DNA of 64,000 nucleotides, taken from positions 434,001-498,000 of the forward strand of contig NZ_RBIM01000001.1 of assembly GCF_003634045.1 (NCBI RefSeq), written 5' to 3'. Each line of letters starts with the position of its first letter. The stretch's first letter is position 1. Below, in pieces: positions 9,626 to 17,258 of the stretch. The stretch is from Maricaulis maris (GTDB taxonomy: Bacteria; Pseudomonadota; Alphaproteobacteria; Caulobacterales; Maricaulaceae). The translations under genes and the position numbers were made by a program. The notes under the pieces are model-generated. The model worked only from the letters and a program-made list of their open reading frames with translations. It was not told where the DNA came from and searched no databases.

Positions 9626-10168
9626 ATGCGTTTGCGTACTGCTATTTTCGCCGCGACCACCGCGGCCATCGCCCTTTCCGGCTGCAGCAATGTCTCGCGC
9701 GCGCTCGGCGCCGAGCGCTCGACACCGGATGAGTTCCGCACCGTGACCATCGCACCGCTGACGGTTCCGCCGGAATATAATCTGCGCCCGCCGCGTCCCG
9801 GTGAGCCTCGCCCGGACGAGATCTATCCCGACCAGCAGGCGCGTGCTGCCCTGCTCGGCTCGCAAGGTGAGTTTGAAGGCTCCGACGCCGAGGCCCTTTT
9901 GGTCGCGCGTGCCGGTGGCGGTGGTGCTGATCCCTTCATCCGCTCGATCATTGACGGCGAGATGGCCAGCGTTGTTCGCAAGAATCGCGGTTTTGCCGAC
10001 ATGGTCCTGTTCTGGCGCGATGGTGAATATCGTCCGCGTGGTGATGCCACCCCGCTCGACGCCGAAGCCGAAGCCCTGGCCCAGGAGCGCATCCAGAATG
10101 TCACCGGTGGTGGCGATGTGGAAATCGAGCGCGATCGCCGCCTGCTGCCCAAATTGCCGGGCCTTTGA
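9626..10168 (+). CDS. bamF: BamF / DUF3035 family lipoprotein
   Basis: A 180-residue lipoprotein with signal peptide and lipobox ALSGC. After the Cys come the family's conserved features: a TPDEFR motif, then a proline-rich strand (PLTVPPEYNLRPPRP). The rest is polar and low in hydrophobicity. DUF3035 proteins were described as BamF, an alphaproteobacterial lipoprotein subunit of the outer membrane BAM complex, and the gene commonly follows lspA in these bacteria. The start at 9626 begins the signal peptide; GGAG lies ten bases upstream. The family call is from memory of the conserved motif and synteny. Confidence 0.75.
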   Translation: MRLRTAIFAATTAAIALSGCSNVSRALGAERSTPDEFRTVTIAPLTVPPEYNLRPPRPGEPRPDEIYPDQQARAALLGSQGEFEGSDAEALLVARAGGGGADPFIRSIIDGEMASVVRKNRGFADMVLFWRDGEYRPRGDATPLDAEAEALAQERIQNVTGGGDVEIERDRRLLPKLPGL

Positions 10169-10214
10169 GGCCGTCCTGTCCATGAGGGCAGGCACACACA
10201 CTTGACCGACTCGG

Positions 10215-10234
10215 GGCCAGCCAAGAGGCTGGCC
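10215..10234 (+). promoter_or_regulatory. Hairpin covering the mutL ribosome-binding site
   Basis: A perfect 8-bp stem (GGCCAGCC with GGCTGGCC) with an AAGA tetraloop ends two bases before the ATG at 10237. The only Shine-Dalgarno-like AGAGG lies in its loop and 3' arm. There is no T-tract, so it is not a canonical terminator. Confidence 0.6.
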
Positions 10235-10236
10235 TC

Positions 10237-12138
10237 ATGTCTTTGGCCATGACCCAACCCATCATCCGACGCCTGCCACCGGAAACGGTGAACCGTATTG
10301 CTGCCGGCGAAGTCGTCGAGCGGCCGGCCTCTGTCGTCAAGGAACTGGCCGAAAACGCCCTCGATGCCGGCGCCCGGCGGATCGACATCACGGCCGAGGG
10401 CGGTGGTCTGGCCCGTTTGCTGATCGAGGATGACGGCAAGGGCATGAGCCCGGCCGAGCTGGAACTGTGCATCGAGCGCCATGCCACGTCCAAACTGCCG
10501 GTCGGTGATAACGGGCAGGATGACCTGCTCAATATTTCCACCATGGGGTTTCGCGGCGAGGCCTTGCCGTCGATCGGCTCCATCGCCCGCCTCTCGATCA
10601 CCAGCCAGGCCAAAGGCGCCGGTGACGCCTGGGCGATCCTGGTGGAAGGTGGCAAGACCAATGGCATCGCTCCCGCGGCTCCACTGGGACGCGGCGGTAC
10701 GCGGATCGAAGTGCGCGACCTTTTCTACGCCACGCCGGCGCGCCTGAAATTCCTCAAATCGGAACGCTCGGAAAATCTCGGCATCACCGATGTCGTCAAG
10801 CGCATGGCCATGTCACGGCCCGATGTCGGCTTTTTTCTGACCCTGGACGGTCGCAAACGCCTATCGGTCGCCGCCGAGCGCGGTGAGGGGGGTGAGGCGC
10901 GTATCGCCCGCATGTCAGCCATTCTCGGGGCCGATTTCGGCGAGAATGCCCTCGAGGTCGACCAGGCCCGCGATGAGGTGCGCATTTTCGGCTTTGCCAG
11001 CCTGCCAACCTATTCGCGCGGCAATGCGATGCACCAATATCTCTTCGTCAATGGTCGTCCCGTCCGCGACAAGCTGCTGGGCGGCGCTGTGCGCGGCGCC
11101 TACCAGGATTTCCTCGCCCGCGATCGCCATCCGGTCGTGGCGCTGAATGTCGAACTGCCGACCGGTTTGGTTGACGTCAATGTCCACCCGGCCAAGGCCG
11201 AGGTCCGCTTCCGCGATGCCGGGCTTGTGCGCGGCCTGATTGTCGGCTCCCTGCGCCATGCCCTGGCCGCGGCCGGTCACCGCGCCTCGACCACGGTCGC
11301 CGGCTATGCGCTGGGGCGGGTCCGTCCCGAGGGGTATCAGCCGCCGCAACCGCCGCCGGGTGGGTATCAGTCGCACACCGCCAGCCTGGCCGCCTGGGGC
11401 GCGCCGCGGCCGCCGTCGGAACCGGTCCAGGACCGGGTCTTTGATCCTGGCATGTCGGCGCGCGTTGAACCGGATCCATCAGGCTATGGCACCGGCATGG
11501 GCGAGGGGGCGCCGGAGGGTTTCGATACCGCCCAACAGCCTGCCAGCCCGCCGCCGGACTGGCCCCTGGGTGTCGCCCGGGCGCAATTGCACGAGACCTA
11601 TGTCGTCGCCCAGACCGGTGACGGCATCGTCATCGTCGACCAGCACGCCGCCCATGAACGCCTCGTCTATGAGCGCATGAAAAAGATGATCGCCGAGACC
11701 GGTGTCCAGCGTCAGCGTCTGCTGGTCCCGGAAATCGTCAACCTCGACGAAGCCGAAGCGCGTCGACTGCTCGAGCGGGCCGAGGAACTGGAAGAACTCG
11801 GCCTGGTCATCGAAGCCTTCGGCCAGGGCGCCATCGCCGTGCGCGAGACGCCCACGCTTCTGAAAAAACTCGACGTCCAGGGCTTGATCCGTGACCTCGC
11901 CGACGATCTCGCCGAGTACGACCAGGCGCTCTCCTTGAAGGAAAAGCTGGAAGACGTCGTCGGCACCATGGCCTGCCACGGCAGTGTCCGCTCAGGCCGC
12001 CGCCTCACCGGCGAAGAAATGAACGCCCTCCTGCGCGAAATGGAAGCCACGCCGCACTCAGGCCAGTGCAATCACGGTCGGCCGACCTATGTCGAGCTCA
12101 AGCTGAGCGATATCGAGCGGCTGTTCGGGCGGCGGTGA
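10237..12138 (+). CDS. mutL: DNA mismatch repair protein MutL
   Basis: A 633-residue GHKL ATPase that links MutS recognition to strand incision. The N-terminal ATPase motifs are [14 protein letters not shown] and [12 protein letters not shown], followed by [10 protein letters not shown] and the [11 protein letters not shown] end of the transducer domain (to about residue 335). Residues about 365-435 are a Pro/Gly-rich linker. The C-terminal domain has [12 protein letters not shown], which fits the DQHA(x)2E(x)4E endonuclease metal motif, plus CHGSVRSG and CNHGRP zinc elements. It should therefore nick DNA itself, as expected where MutH is absent. ATG at 10249 ([10 protein letters not shown]) is an alternative start, and the upstream hairpin makes the choice relevant. 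Confidence 0.96.
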   Translation: MSLAMTQPIIRRLPPETVNRIAAGEVVERPASVVKELAENALDAGARRIDITAEGGGLARLLIEDDGKGMSPAELELCIERHATSKLPVGDNGQDDLLNISTMGFRGEALPSIGSIARLSITSQAKGAGDAWAILVEGGKTNGIAPAAPLGRGGTRIEVRDLFYATPARLKFLKSERSENLGITDVVKRMAMSRPDVGFFLTLDGRKRLSVAAERGEGGEARIARMSAILGADFGENALEVDQARDEVRIFGFASLPTYSRGNAMHQYLFVNGRPVRDKLLGGAVRGAYQDFLARDRHPVVALNVELPTGLVDVNVHPAKAEVRFRDAGLVRGLIVGSLRHALAAAGHRASTTVAGYALGRVRPEGYQPPQPPPGGYQSHTASLAAWGAPRPPSEPVQDRVFDPGMSARVEPDPSGYGTGMGEGAPEGFDTAQQPASPPPDWPLGVARAQLHETYVVAQTGDGIVIVDQHAAHERLVYERMKKMIAETGVQRQRLLVPEIVNLDEAEARRLLERAEELEELGLVIEAFGQGAIAVRETPTLLKKLDVQGLIRDLADDLAEYDQALSLKEKLEDVVGTMACHGSVRSGRRLTGEEMNALLREMEATPHSGQCNHGRPTYVELKLSDIERLFGRR

Positions 12139-12139
12139 C

Positions 12140-12300
12140 CCCTCACCCGGCCCTTCGGGCCACCTTTCGTCGTGTCAGACAGTCCACAGGACTGTCCTTT
12201 GGCTCCTCAACCCGCAAGGGGAGAGGGCGTTCTTGATGAAGGCCGGCTCATACGCCTTCTCCCCTCGCGGGAGAAGGTCCCCGCAGGGGGGATGAGGGGG
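12140..12300. repeat. Intergenic palindrome cluster between mutL and rsmD
   Basis: The gap between the convergent mutL and rsmD holds several hairpins: GGCCCTTCGGGCC, GACAGTCC-ACA-GGACTGTC (12178-12196), and CTTCTCCC-CTCGC-GGGAGAAG. The pattern of CCTCACCC, GGGGAGAGGG and GGATGAGGGG blocks is that of the common intergenic palindromic repeats of proteobacteria. It may end transcription from both sides, although T-tracts are lacking. No coding potential is convincing. Confidence 0.6.
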
Positions 12301-12301
12301 C

Positions 12302-12862
12302 CTAGCCCCGCGTCAGAAACAGCACTTTTGCGGCGCCATAGACCTTCTCCACCTGACACACCCACCCCGGCGTCGCTGGCTCTTCCTCGGCGCCGACTTC
12401 CAGCACGGCGACCGCATCCTCGCTGACCCAGTTTCCCTCGATCAGTTTTTCCAGCGTCTTGGTGCCGAGACCGAAACCATAGGGTGGGTCGAGGAAGATG
12501 AGGGTGAAGGGCTCACCCAGATTGGAGGGTTTTTCGCCCAGCGCGGTGGCGTCGCGGCGGTGGATGCGGGTGATGCCGAACAGTTGCAGCGCATCGATAT
12601 TGTCGCGGATGGCGCCACGGGCCTCGGCGGCCATCTCGATGAAAAGGCAAAAGGCGGCGCCGCGCGACAGGGCTTCCAGGCCGAGCGCGCCGGAGCCGGC
12701 ATAGATGTCGGCGACACGGGCGCCGTCGAGGGGCGGGCACCAGTCGGCATGCTCGATCACATTGAACATGTTCTCGCGCGCCCGGTCCGAGGTCGGCCGG
12801 GTCGATTTGCCCTTCGGTGCCACGAGGGCGCGATTGCGGAACTTTCCGCCGACGATGCGCAT
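12302..12862 (-). CDS. rsmD: 16S rRNA (guanine-N2)-methyltransferase RsmD
   Basis: A 186-residue Rossmann methyltransferase that methylates G966 of 16S rRNA in the 30S subunit. MRIVGGKFRNRAL at the N-terminus and TRPTSDRARENMFN are RsmD signatures. The SAM site is VADIYAGSGALGLEALSRGA, and the catalytic motif IV is DPPYGFG. The length is normal for the family. It lies six bases downstream of the rluB-like gene and is cotranscribed with it, making an rRNA modification pair. Confidence 0.95.
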   Translation of the reverse strand: MRIVGGKFRNRALVAPKGKSTRPTSDRARENMFNVIEHADWCPPLDGARVADIYAGSGALGLEALSRGAAFCLFIEMAAEARGAIRDNIDALQLFGITRIHRRDATALGEKPSNLGEPFTLIFLDPPYGFGLGTKTLEKLIEGNWVSEDAVAVLEVGAEEEPATPGWVCQVEKVYGAAKVLFLTRG

Positions 12863-12868
12863 GCCGGA

Positions 12869-13963
12869 CTAGCTCCGGCCGCCCGGCTTGCGCGGACCAC
12901 CCGGACGACCGCTGCCGCCGCGTGGACCGTCATTGCGGCTGCCTTTCGGGGCGCTGCCCTTGGGGCCGCTCGGACGCGGTGCCGGCTTGGCCGTCGGCTT
13001 GCCATCCTTGTCGCGGCGGGCGCGGGTGGACTTGGCGTCGAGCGGGCGACCTTTCTGGGTTGGCTCGAGCAGGCTGTCATCGATTTCGCGCTTGGGGCGA
13101 CCCGGCTGGCCCGGTCCGCCCATGGCACGCCCTGCAGGCCGTTGCCCCGGCTTCTGGCCGGGCTTGCGCGGCGGGCGGCTGGGCGCGCGCGGCTTGGCGA
13201 TGGCCTGTCCGGTCGGTGTCTCACCCATCTCGATCAGATGGCCGCACTGGTCGTGCAGCACGCGCGAGGGCACGGACTTGATCTCGCCCTTTTCCAGCTG
13301 GCCGAGCTGGAAGGGGCCATAGGCGATGCGGATCAAGCGGTTGACGCGCAGGCCGACCGCGTCGAGCGCCTTGCGGACTTCACGGTTCTTGCCTTCTCGA
13401 ATGCCGATTTCCAGCCAGATATTCGACCCGGTCTCACGCTCGACCTCGACTTCCATCGGGCCGTATTTGATCCCTTCCACCGTCACCCCGGCGCGCAGGA
13501 TTTTCAGCGCTGACTCGGAAATCGAACCAAAGGCACGGGCGCGATAGCGGCGCGTCCAGCCGGTCGAGGGCAGTTCCAGGGCGCGGGCGAGGGCGCCGTC
13601 ATTGGTCAAAAGCAGCAAGCCTTCCGACGTCAGGTCGAGACGGCCGATCGAGATCACCCGGCCGATATCCTTGGGGATGGCGTCGAACACGGTTTCGCGC
13701 CCTTCCGGGTCGGCATGGGTCGTCACCAGACCGTCCGGCTTGTGATAGCGCCACAACTTGGTCGCGGCTGGCGGCTCGACGCGTTTGCCGTCCACCTCGA
13801 TCATTTCCGTGCCGGTGACCTTGAAGGCCGGCGTGTCGAGCGTCTTGCCATCGACCTTGACGCGGCCGCCCTCGATCATGCGCTCGACCTCGCGGCGTGA
13901 GGCCACGCCGGCGCGGGCGAGGAATTTGGCAATACGTTCTGAGGTGTCGGCAGTTCCGGTCAC
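12869..13963 (-). CDS. rluB: 23S rRNA pseudouridine synthase, RluB/RsuA family
   Basis: A 364-residue enzyme. An S4 RNA-binding domain (about residues 8-65, ARAGVASRREVERMIEGGRV) precedes the RsuA-type catalytic domain, whose active-site Asp is in GRLDLTSEGLLLLTNDG. REGKNREVRKAL and VNRLIRIAYGPF are typical of the RluB branch, which modifies U2605 of 23S rRNA. Residues about 250-364 are a basic, disordered Arg/Lys/Gly/Pro tail, common in alphaproteobacterial RluB. It is divergent from tadA, with only 38 bases between the two starts. RluE or RsuA specificity cannot be fully excluded. Confidence 0.9.
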   Translation of the reverse strand: MTGTADTSERIAKFLARAGVASRREVERMIEGGRVKVDGKTLDTPAFKVTGTEMIEVDGKRVEPPAATKLWRYHKPDGLVTTHADPEGRETVFDAIPKDIGRVISIGRLDLTSEGLLLLTNDGALARALELPSTGWTRRYRARAFGSISESALKILRAGVTVEGIKYGPMEVEVERETGSNIWLEIGIREGKNREVRKALDAVGLRVNRLIRIAYGPFQLGQLEKGEIKSVPSRVLHDQCGHLIEMGETPTGQAIAKPRAPSRPPRKPGQKPGQRPAGRAMGGPGQPGRPKREIDDSLLEPTQKGRPLDAKSTRARRDKDGKPTAKPAPRPSGPKGSAPKGSRNDGPRGGSGRPGGPRKPGGRS

Positions 13964-14001
13964 GCTTGACCCTTTCGATGCGGCGCTCTATCGCGCGCAG
14001 T

Positions 14002-14496
14002 ATGACGAACCCGCGCGATACACGTTTTATGCAGGCGGCGCTACGCCTGGCGCAAGCGGCAGCTGAGGCTGGCGAGGCACCGATCGGTGCACTGATCGTC
14101 GATCCGGCCACGGACAGCATTGTCGCGCAGGCCCATAACCGTCCGATCGCCGGCCATGATCCGACCGCCCATGCCGAGATACTGGCCTTGCGCGCGGCGG
14201 CCGAGACGCTGGGCAATTACCGGCTCACCGGTCTGGAACTCTATGTCACGCTCGAGCCGTGCGCCATGTGTGCCGGCGCCATCAGCCATGCCCGCATCGG
14301 CCGGCTGGTGTTTGGTGCCAGCGACGAAAAGGGCGGGGCGGTGATCAGCGGCACGCGCTTTTTCGAACAGCCGACCTGCCACTGGCGTCCCGATGTCGTG
14401 TCCGGCATTCTCGCCGATGAAGGTGCGGCCCTGCTCAAGGATTTCTTCCGCGCCCGGCGCAAGGCGAAGGCAGTGGAGCGTCGCGATGGCTTATGA
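14002..14496 (+). CDS. tadA: tRNA-specific adenosine deaminase TadA
   Basis: A 164-residue zinc deaminase that converts wobble A34 to inosine in tRNA-Arg(ACG). The zinc and catalytic motifs are HAEILALR (His and proton-shuttling Glu) and LEPCAMCAGA (two Cys). ISHARIGRLVFGA and GGAVISG follow as in the family. The start at 14002 (MTNPRDTRFMQAALRLA) gives the normal N-terminus; the longer reading runs into the divergent rluB-like gene. It overlaps the next gene by 11 bases, so the two are probably coupled. Confidence 0.95.
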   Translation: MTNPRDTRFMQAALRLAQAAAEAGEAPIGALIVDPATDSIVAQAHNRPIAGHDPTAHAEILALRAAAETLGNYRLTGLELYVTLEPCAMCAGAISHARIGRLVFGASDEKGGAVISGTRFFEQPTCHWRPDVVSGILADEGAALLKDFFRARRKAKAVERRDGL

Positions 14497-14818
14497 TCCT
14501 GATCTTGTCGACCGCATGGAGGCCGCCCTGGTGGCACTGGGCCAACGCCCGGAACGTCGCCGCATGTTCGGTGGTATCGCCCTGATGATCGGTGGAAACA
14601 TGAGTTTCGGGACGTCCCGGGATGAGCTTCATGTCCGCGTCGGCCCTGACCAATATGTCGCCGCACTGGCCAAACCCGGTGCCCGCGAAATGGATCTGAC
14701 CGGCCGTGTCATGACGGGATGGGTGACGGTGGACGGGCCGTCCGACCTCGATGATGAGGCGCTGTCGGCCTGGGCGAAAATGACCACCGACTTCGTCACC
14801 ACCCTGCCCGTCAAGTAG
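14486..14818 (+). CDS. TfoX N-terminal domain protein
   Basis: A 110-residue protein containing only the TfoX N-terminal domain. Landmarks are RRMFGGIALMIGGNMSFGT near residues 26-45, then LHVRVGP and the MTGWVTVD strand. In gamma-proteobacteria the full TfoX/Sxy protein regulates competence, but stand-alone N-terminal domains are widespread and of unknown function, so no competence role is inferred. It starts 11 bases inside the end of tadA. Confidence 0.8.
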   Translation: MAYDPDLVDRMEAALVALGQRPERRRMFGGIALMIGGNMSFGTSRDELHVRVGPDQYVAALAKPGAREMDLTGRVMTGWVTVDGPSDLDDEALSAWAKMTTDFVTTLPVK

Positions 14819-14923
14819 TTACGTTATTTCGGCAATTCGCGTTAACGCCAACTTGTCATAAAACCTTGTCTTGAGTTGAATCGGTCGCCGGACGAAGAGG
14901 AGCCATCCAAGCGGAGCGCTCCG

Positions 14924-15388
14924 ATGCGTCGTGCACTGATCAAAACTTTCCTCGTTTCCGCCCTGGCGCTTGCCGGCTCTGGTGCCGCCATGGCCGAGGC
15001 CGCCATTTGCGCCGATGCGCCGATCCTGCTGCGCGATGTCACCATTATCGATGCGTCCGGGGAATGGGACGACCAGGATATCTTGATCGAGGCCGGCCGT
15101 ATCTCGGCCATCGGTTCGGAAATCGAGCTGGAAACCGGTCAGGCCATCATCGAACTCGGCCGGCCCGGCGCCATCGTCCGCCCCGGCGTGCAGCCGACGG
15201 CGAGCGCCGGCGCGATCTTCATTCGCACCTCGACCGCCGCCAGCCGTCGCACGGCAGCAGTCCTGTCAGCCGGATCGCCAGCCGACCTTCTCGTCTATGC
15301 CACGGACGAACATCTGGCCGGCCAGGTCGAGCTCGAAATTCGCGGTGGCCGTATCGCCGGTCTCACCGATAGCTGCGTCGCCGGCTAG
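14924..15388 (+). CDS. Exported amidohydrolase-shell protein lacking the catalytic barrel
   Basis: A 154-residue exported protein with a signal peptide (about 1-24, cleaved near AMAEA). Residues about 30-70 (ILLRDVTIIDASGEW then DILIEAGRISAIGSEIE) match the N-terminal beta-sandwich of metal-dependent amidohydrolases. Residues about 118-148 (AGSPADLLVYATDEH then VELEIRGGRIAGL) match the C-terminal half of that same sandwich. The roughly 300-residue TIM barrel that should join them, with the HxH metal motif, is replaced by about 45 residues. Catalysis is therefore not expected. A complete exported amidohydrolase lies at 18323-19621. Either an internal deletion made a remnant or the shell has a new binding role. 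The start has GGAG eight bases upstream. Its stop overlaps the convergent acetyltransferase by four bases. Confidence 0.7.
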   Translation: MRRALIKTFLVSALALAGSGAAMAEAAICADAPILLRDVTIIDASGEWDDQDILIEAGRISAIGSEIELETGQAIIELGRPGAIVRPGVQPTASAGAIFIRTSTAASRRTAAVLSAGSPADLLVYATDEHLAGQVELEIRGGRIAGLTDSCVAG

Positions 15389-15960
15389 GCCAGGCGCGCA
15401 TCCAGTCCGGCTTTGACCGTCGGCCATTCGTCTTTCAGCACCGAGAAGAACACCGTATCGCGCCATTCGCCTGTCCAGCACAGGAGATGGCGGCGCAGCG
15501 TGCCTTCGCGGGTTGCGCCCATCTTGGTCATGGCGGCTTGCGAGCGGGTATTGAGATGATGGGTCTTGAGCTCGACCCGTTCCGCCCCGGCCTCGAAGGC
15601 GCCGCCGAGCAGCAGGCGTTTGGCGGCCGGATTGATCTTGGTGCCGCGTGCCATGGCGCCATACCAGGTCCAGCCGATTTCGAGGCGTTTATGCTCGGGG
15701 GCGAGGGTCAGATAGGCCGAATGGCCCACCGCCACACCGTCCTCTTGCCGGCGGATGAGGTGGGAGATCTGCGTGCCGGCCTTGGTGCCCGACAGCATCA
15801 GGTCGAACCAGGCGTTGAAATGCTCGCCATCGCCGCGCAGCGAGGTCAGCGCCCAGAGCTCTGTCTCGGCGGCGAGCGGGCGGAGTTCCTCGCGATGATC
15901 GTCGGTGAGCGGTTCCAGGCGGACAATCGCATTCTCGCGAACCTGTGGCGTGATGATCAT
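15385..15960 (-). CDS. GNAT family N-acetyltransferase (RimJ/RimL-like)
   Basis: A 191-residue acetyltransferase. LEPLTDDHREELRPLA at the N-terminus, the LEIGWTWYGAMARGTKINPAAKRLLL segment in the acetyl-CoA region, and RVELKTHHLNTRSQAAMTKMGATREGTLRRH are typical of the RimJ/RimL-like GNAT group (Acetyltransf_3). The acceptor is unknown. The start at 15960 overlaps the stop of the upstream TauE/SafE gene (ATGA), so the two are translationally coupled. Confidence 0.85.
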   Translation of the reverse strand: MIITPQVRENAIVRLEPLTDDHREELRPLAAETELWALTSLRGDGEHFNAWFDLMLSGTKAGTQISHLIRRQEDGVAVGHSAYLTLAPEHKRLEIGWTWYGAMARGTKINPAAKRLLLGGAFEAGAERVELKTHHLNTRSQAAMTKMGATREGTLRRHLLCWTGEWRDTVFFSVLKDEWPTVKAGLDARLA

Positions 15961-16700
15961 GCCGATCCTCCGATGAGCAACAGGGCGCCGCGCAGCACAT
16001 AGATTGCGCCGATGACCGAGACGATCCATTTCGTCCATTTGCGGAATTGCACATCACTCATCAGCGCCAGGAAGCGTGCGCCGGCGGTCGTGCCGAGAAT
16101 GGCGAGCGGGGCGGCGACCAGCAGCCATTGCGCCTGTGGCAGGCTGGCAGCGGTGAGCGCAGGCAGGATGTAATAGGCGATCTTGACGCCATGGCTGACG
16201 ACCTGGGTCGCCGCCTTGGTTGCCACGATGCTGCGCCGGTCGCTCTGCGTGTCGGCGAAGAAGACGTCCAGCAGCGGGCCGGACACGCCGGCGACGACAT
16301 TCAACCCGGTCACCACAAAGCCGCAGGCCACCGCGTGGTGCGGCTTGGCCGCATCGAGATGCAGGATGTGTTTGGGCAGCCAGATCACCGCTGGCACCAG
16401 TCCCAGGATGATGAACAGCCAGGGCTTGGACAGCTCGAAACTGGCAAAGGCGAGCAGGCCGGCGGCGCCGGCCGAGCCGGCGAGATAGATCGCCAGTATG
16501 CGCCAGTCGATCCATTTGAGGTGCAATATGGCCCGCCAGCCATTGGACACGCTCTGGATCACGCCGTGCACGACCATGGCCGAGGCCACCGGCAGGACCA
16601 GCGCCAGCGCGCCCATCAGGATCAACCCGCCCGCCATGCCGAACACACCGGAAATAAAGGCGGTGATGAAGGTCGCGAGAAGGATGAAGGCAGCGATCAT
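15957..16700 (-). CDS. TauE/SafE family membrane permease
   Basis: A 247-residue inner membrane protein with about seven or eight hydrophobic segments. The first repeat opens with FISGVFGMAGGLILMGAL and the second half with GLNVVAGVSGPLLDVFF, the paired G-rich motifs of the TauE/SafE family of sulfite, sulfonate or small organic anion exporters. The substrate is not indicated. It is first in a two-gene unit with the GNAT gene. Confidence 0.85.
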   Translation of the reverse strand: MIAAFILLATFITAFISGVFGMAGGLILMGALALVLPVASAMVVHGVIQSVSNGWRAILHLKWIDWRILAIYLAGSAGAAGLLAFASFELSKPWLFIILGLVPAVIWLPKHILHLDAAKPHHAVACGFVVTGLNVVAGVSGPLLDVFFADTQSDRRSIVATKAATQVVSHGVKIAYYILPALTAASLPQAQWLLVAAPLAILGTTAGARFLALMSDVQFRKWTKWIVSVIGAIYVLRGALLLIGGSA

Positions 16701-16760
16701 CGGGCGACTATATCGCGGGCTGAGGCGAGGGCGAGTGCCGGGTGCAGGCGGGTGTATGGC

Positions 16761-16789
16761 TTGTGGAACATAACCAGAACTTGTATAAT
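16761..16789 (+). promoter_or_regulatory. Candidate sigma-70-type promoter for the small membrane gene pair
   Basis: TTGTGG at 16761-16766 and a perfect TATAAT at 16784-16789 are separated by exactly 17 bases. They lie in the gap between the divergent TauE/SafE gene and the two small membrane genes. If it is active, transcription starts near 16796 and the long GTG reading from 16742 cannot be the start. Confidence 0.5.
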
Positions 16790-16837
16790 GGGGTCTTGCT
16801 TGGATGGATTGGAAAGTTGCGGCTCATATTGAGCGTG

Positions 16838-17065
16838 ATGCTGGCCAGGCTGGCCCGATGGCAACCGGCGGGTTTGACCGCCAATCAGGCGCTGTGGCGT
16901 AGCTGGGAACAGTCCAGTCGTGCGGTCGGGTTGGGGTTGCTCGGATTGTCGCTGTTTACCGGTGACGGAGTTGTCCGGCCCGGTAGTTTTGCTGCCGGTG
17001 CCGCCTTGGTTGTGATAAGCTGGATTTGTGCGTTCTACTTGGGCCGATTGGAGAGCCGGTCATGA
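16838..17065 (+). CDS. Small two-TM membrane protein of unknown function
   Basis: A 75-residue protein from ATG 16838, with two hydrophobic segments (about residues 29-45 and 51-70), a basic N-terminal amphipathic stretch and an Arg/Glu tail. I do not recognise a family. A TTG at 16829 is another possible start. The next small ORF begins inside its stop codon (TCATGA), so the two form a coupled pair. Size and paired layout recall holin-like or other small membrane modules, but nothing proves this. Base composition is slightly less GC-rich than its neighbours. Confidence 0.5.
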   Translation: MLARLARWQPAGLTANQALWRSWEQSSRAVGLGLLGLSLFTGDGVVRPGSFAAGAALVVISWICAFYLGRLESRS

Positions 17066-17190
17066 TCGGTGAAATAGAAATTGCGCTCTGGCCTGCATGG
17101 GCCTTTTTGGGTTTGATGGTTTTTGTCGTGACCCTCGCGGCGACGGCAGAGGAAGCGCGTCGCAAACGGGACCGAGAGCGTAACGATTGA
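17062..17190 (+). CDS. 42-residue single-TM protein
   Basis: A small ORF of 42 codons from ATG 17062 to TGA 17190, translated by me. It has a short acidic start (MIGEIEIALW), one clear membrane helix (about residues 9-27) and a highly charged tail (EEARRKRDRERND). The positive-inside pattern would put the C-terminus in the cytosol. It overlaps the previous gene by four bases (ATGA), which supports real, coupled translation. No family is recognised. Confidence 0.5.
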   Translation: MIGEIEIALWPAWAFLGLMVFVVTLAATAEEARRKRDRERND

Positions 17191-17258
17191 GTGCTTTCGG
17201 GGCGTGTTCATCCAACCGCCCGGCGCTCCCTGCACCAGCAGATAGTTTCCCTGCCCCC

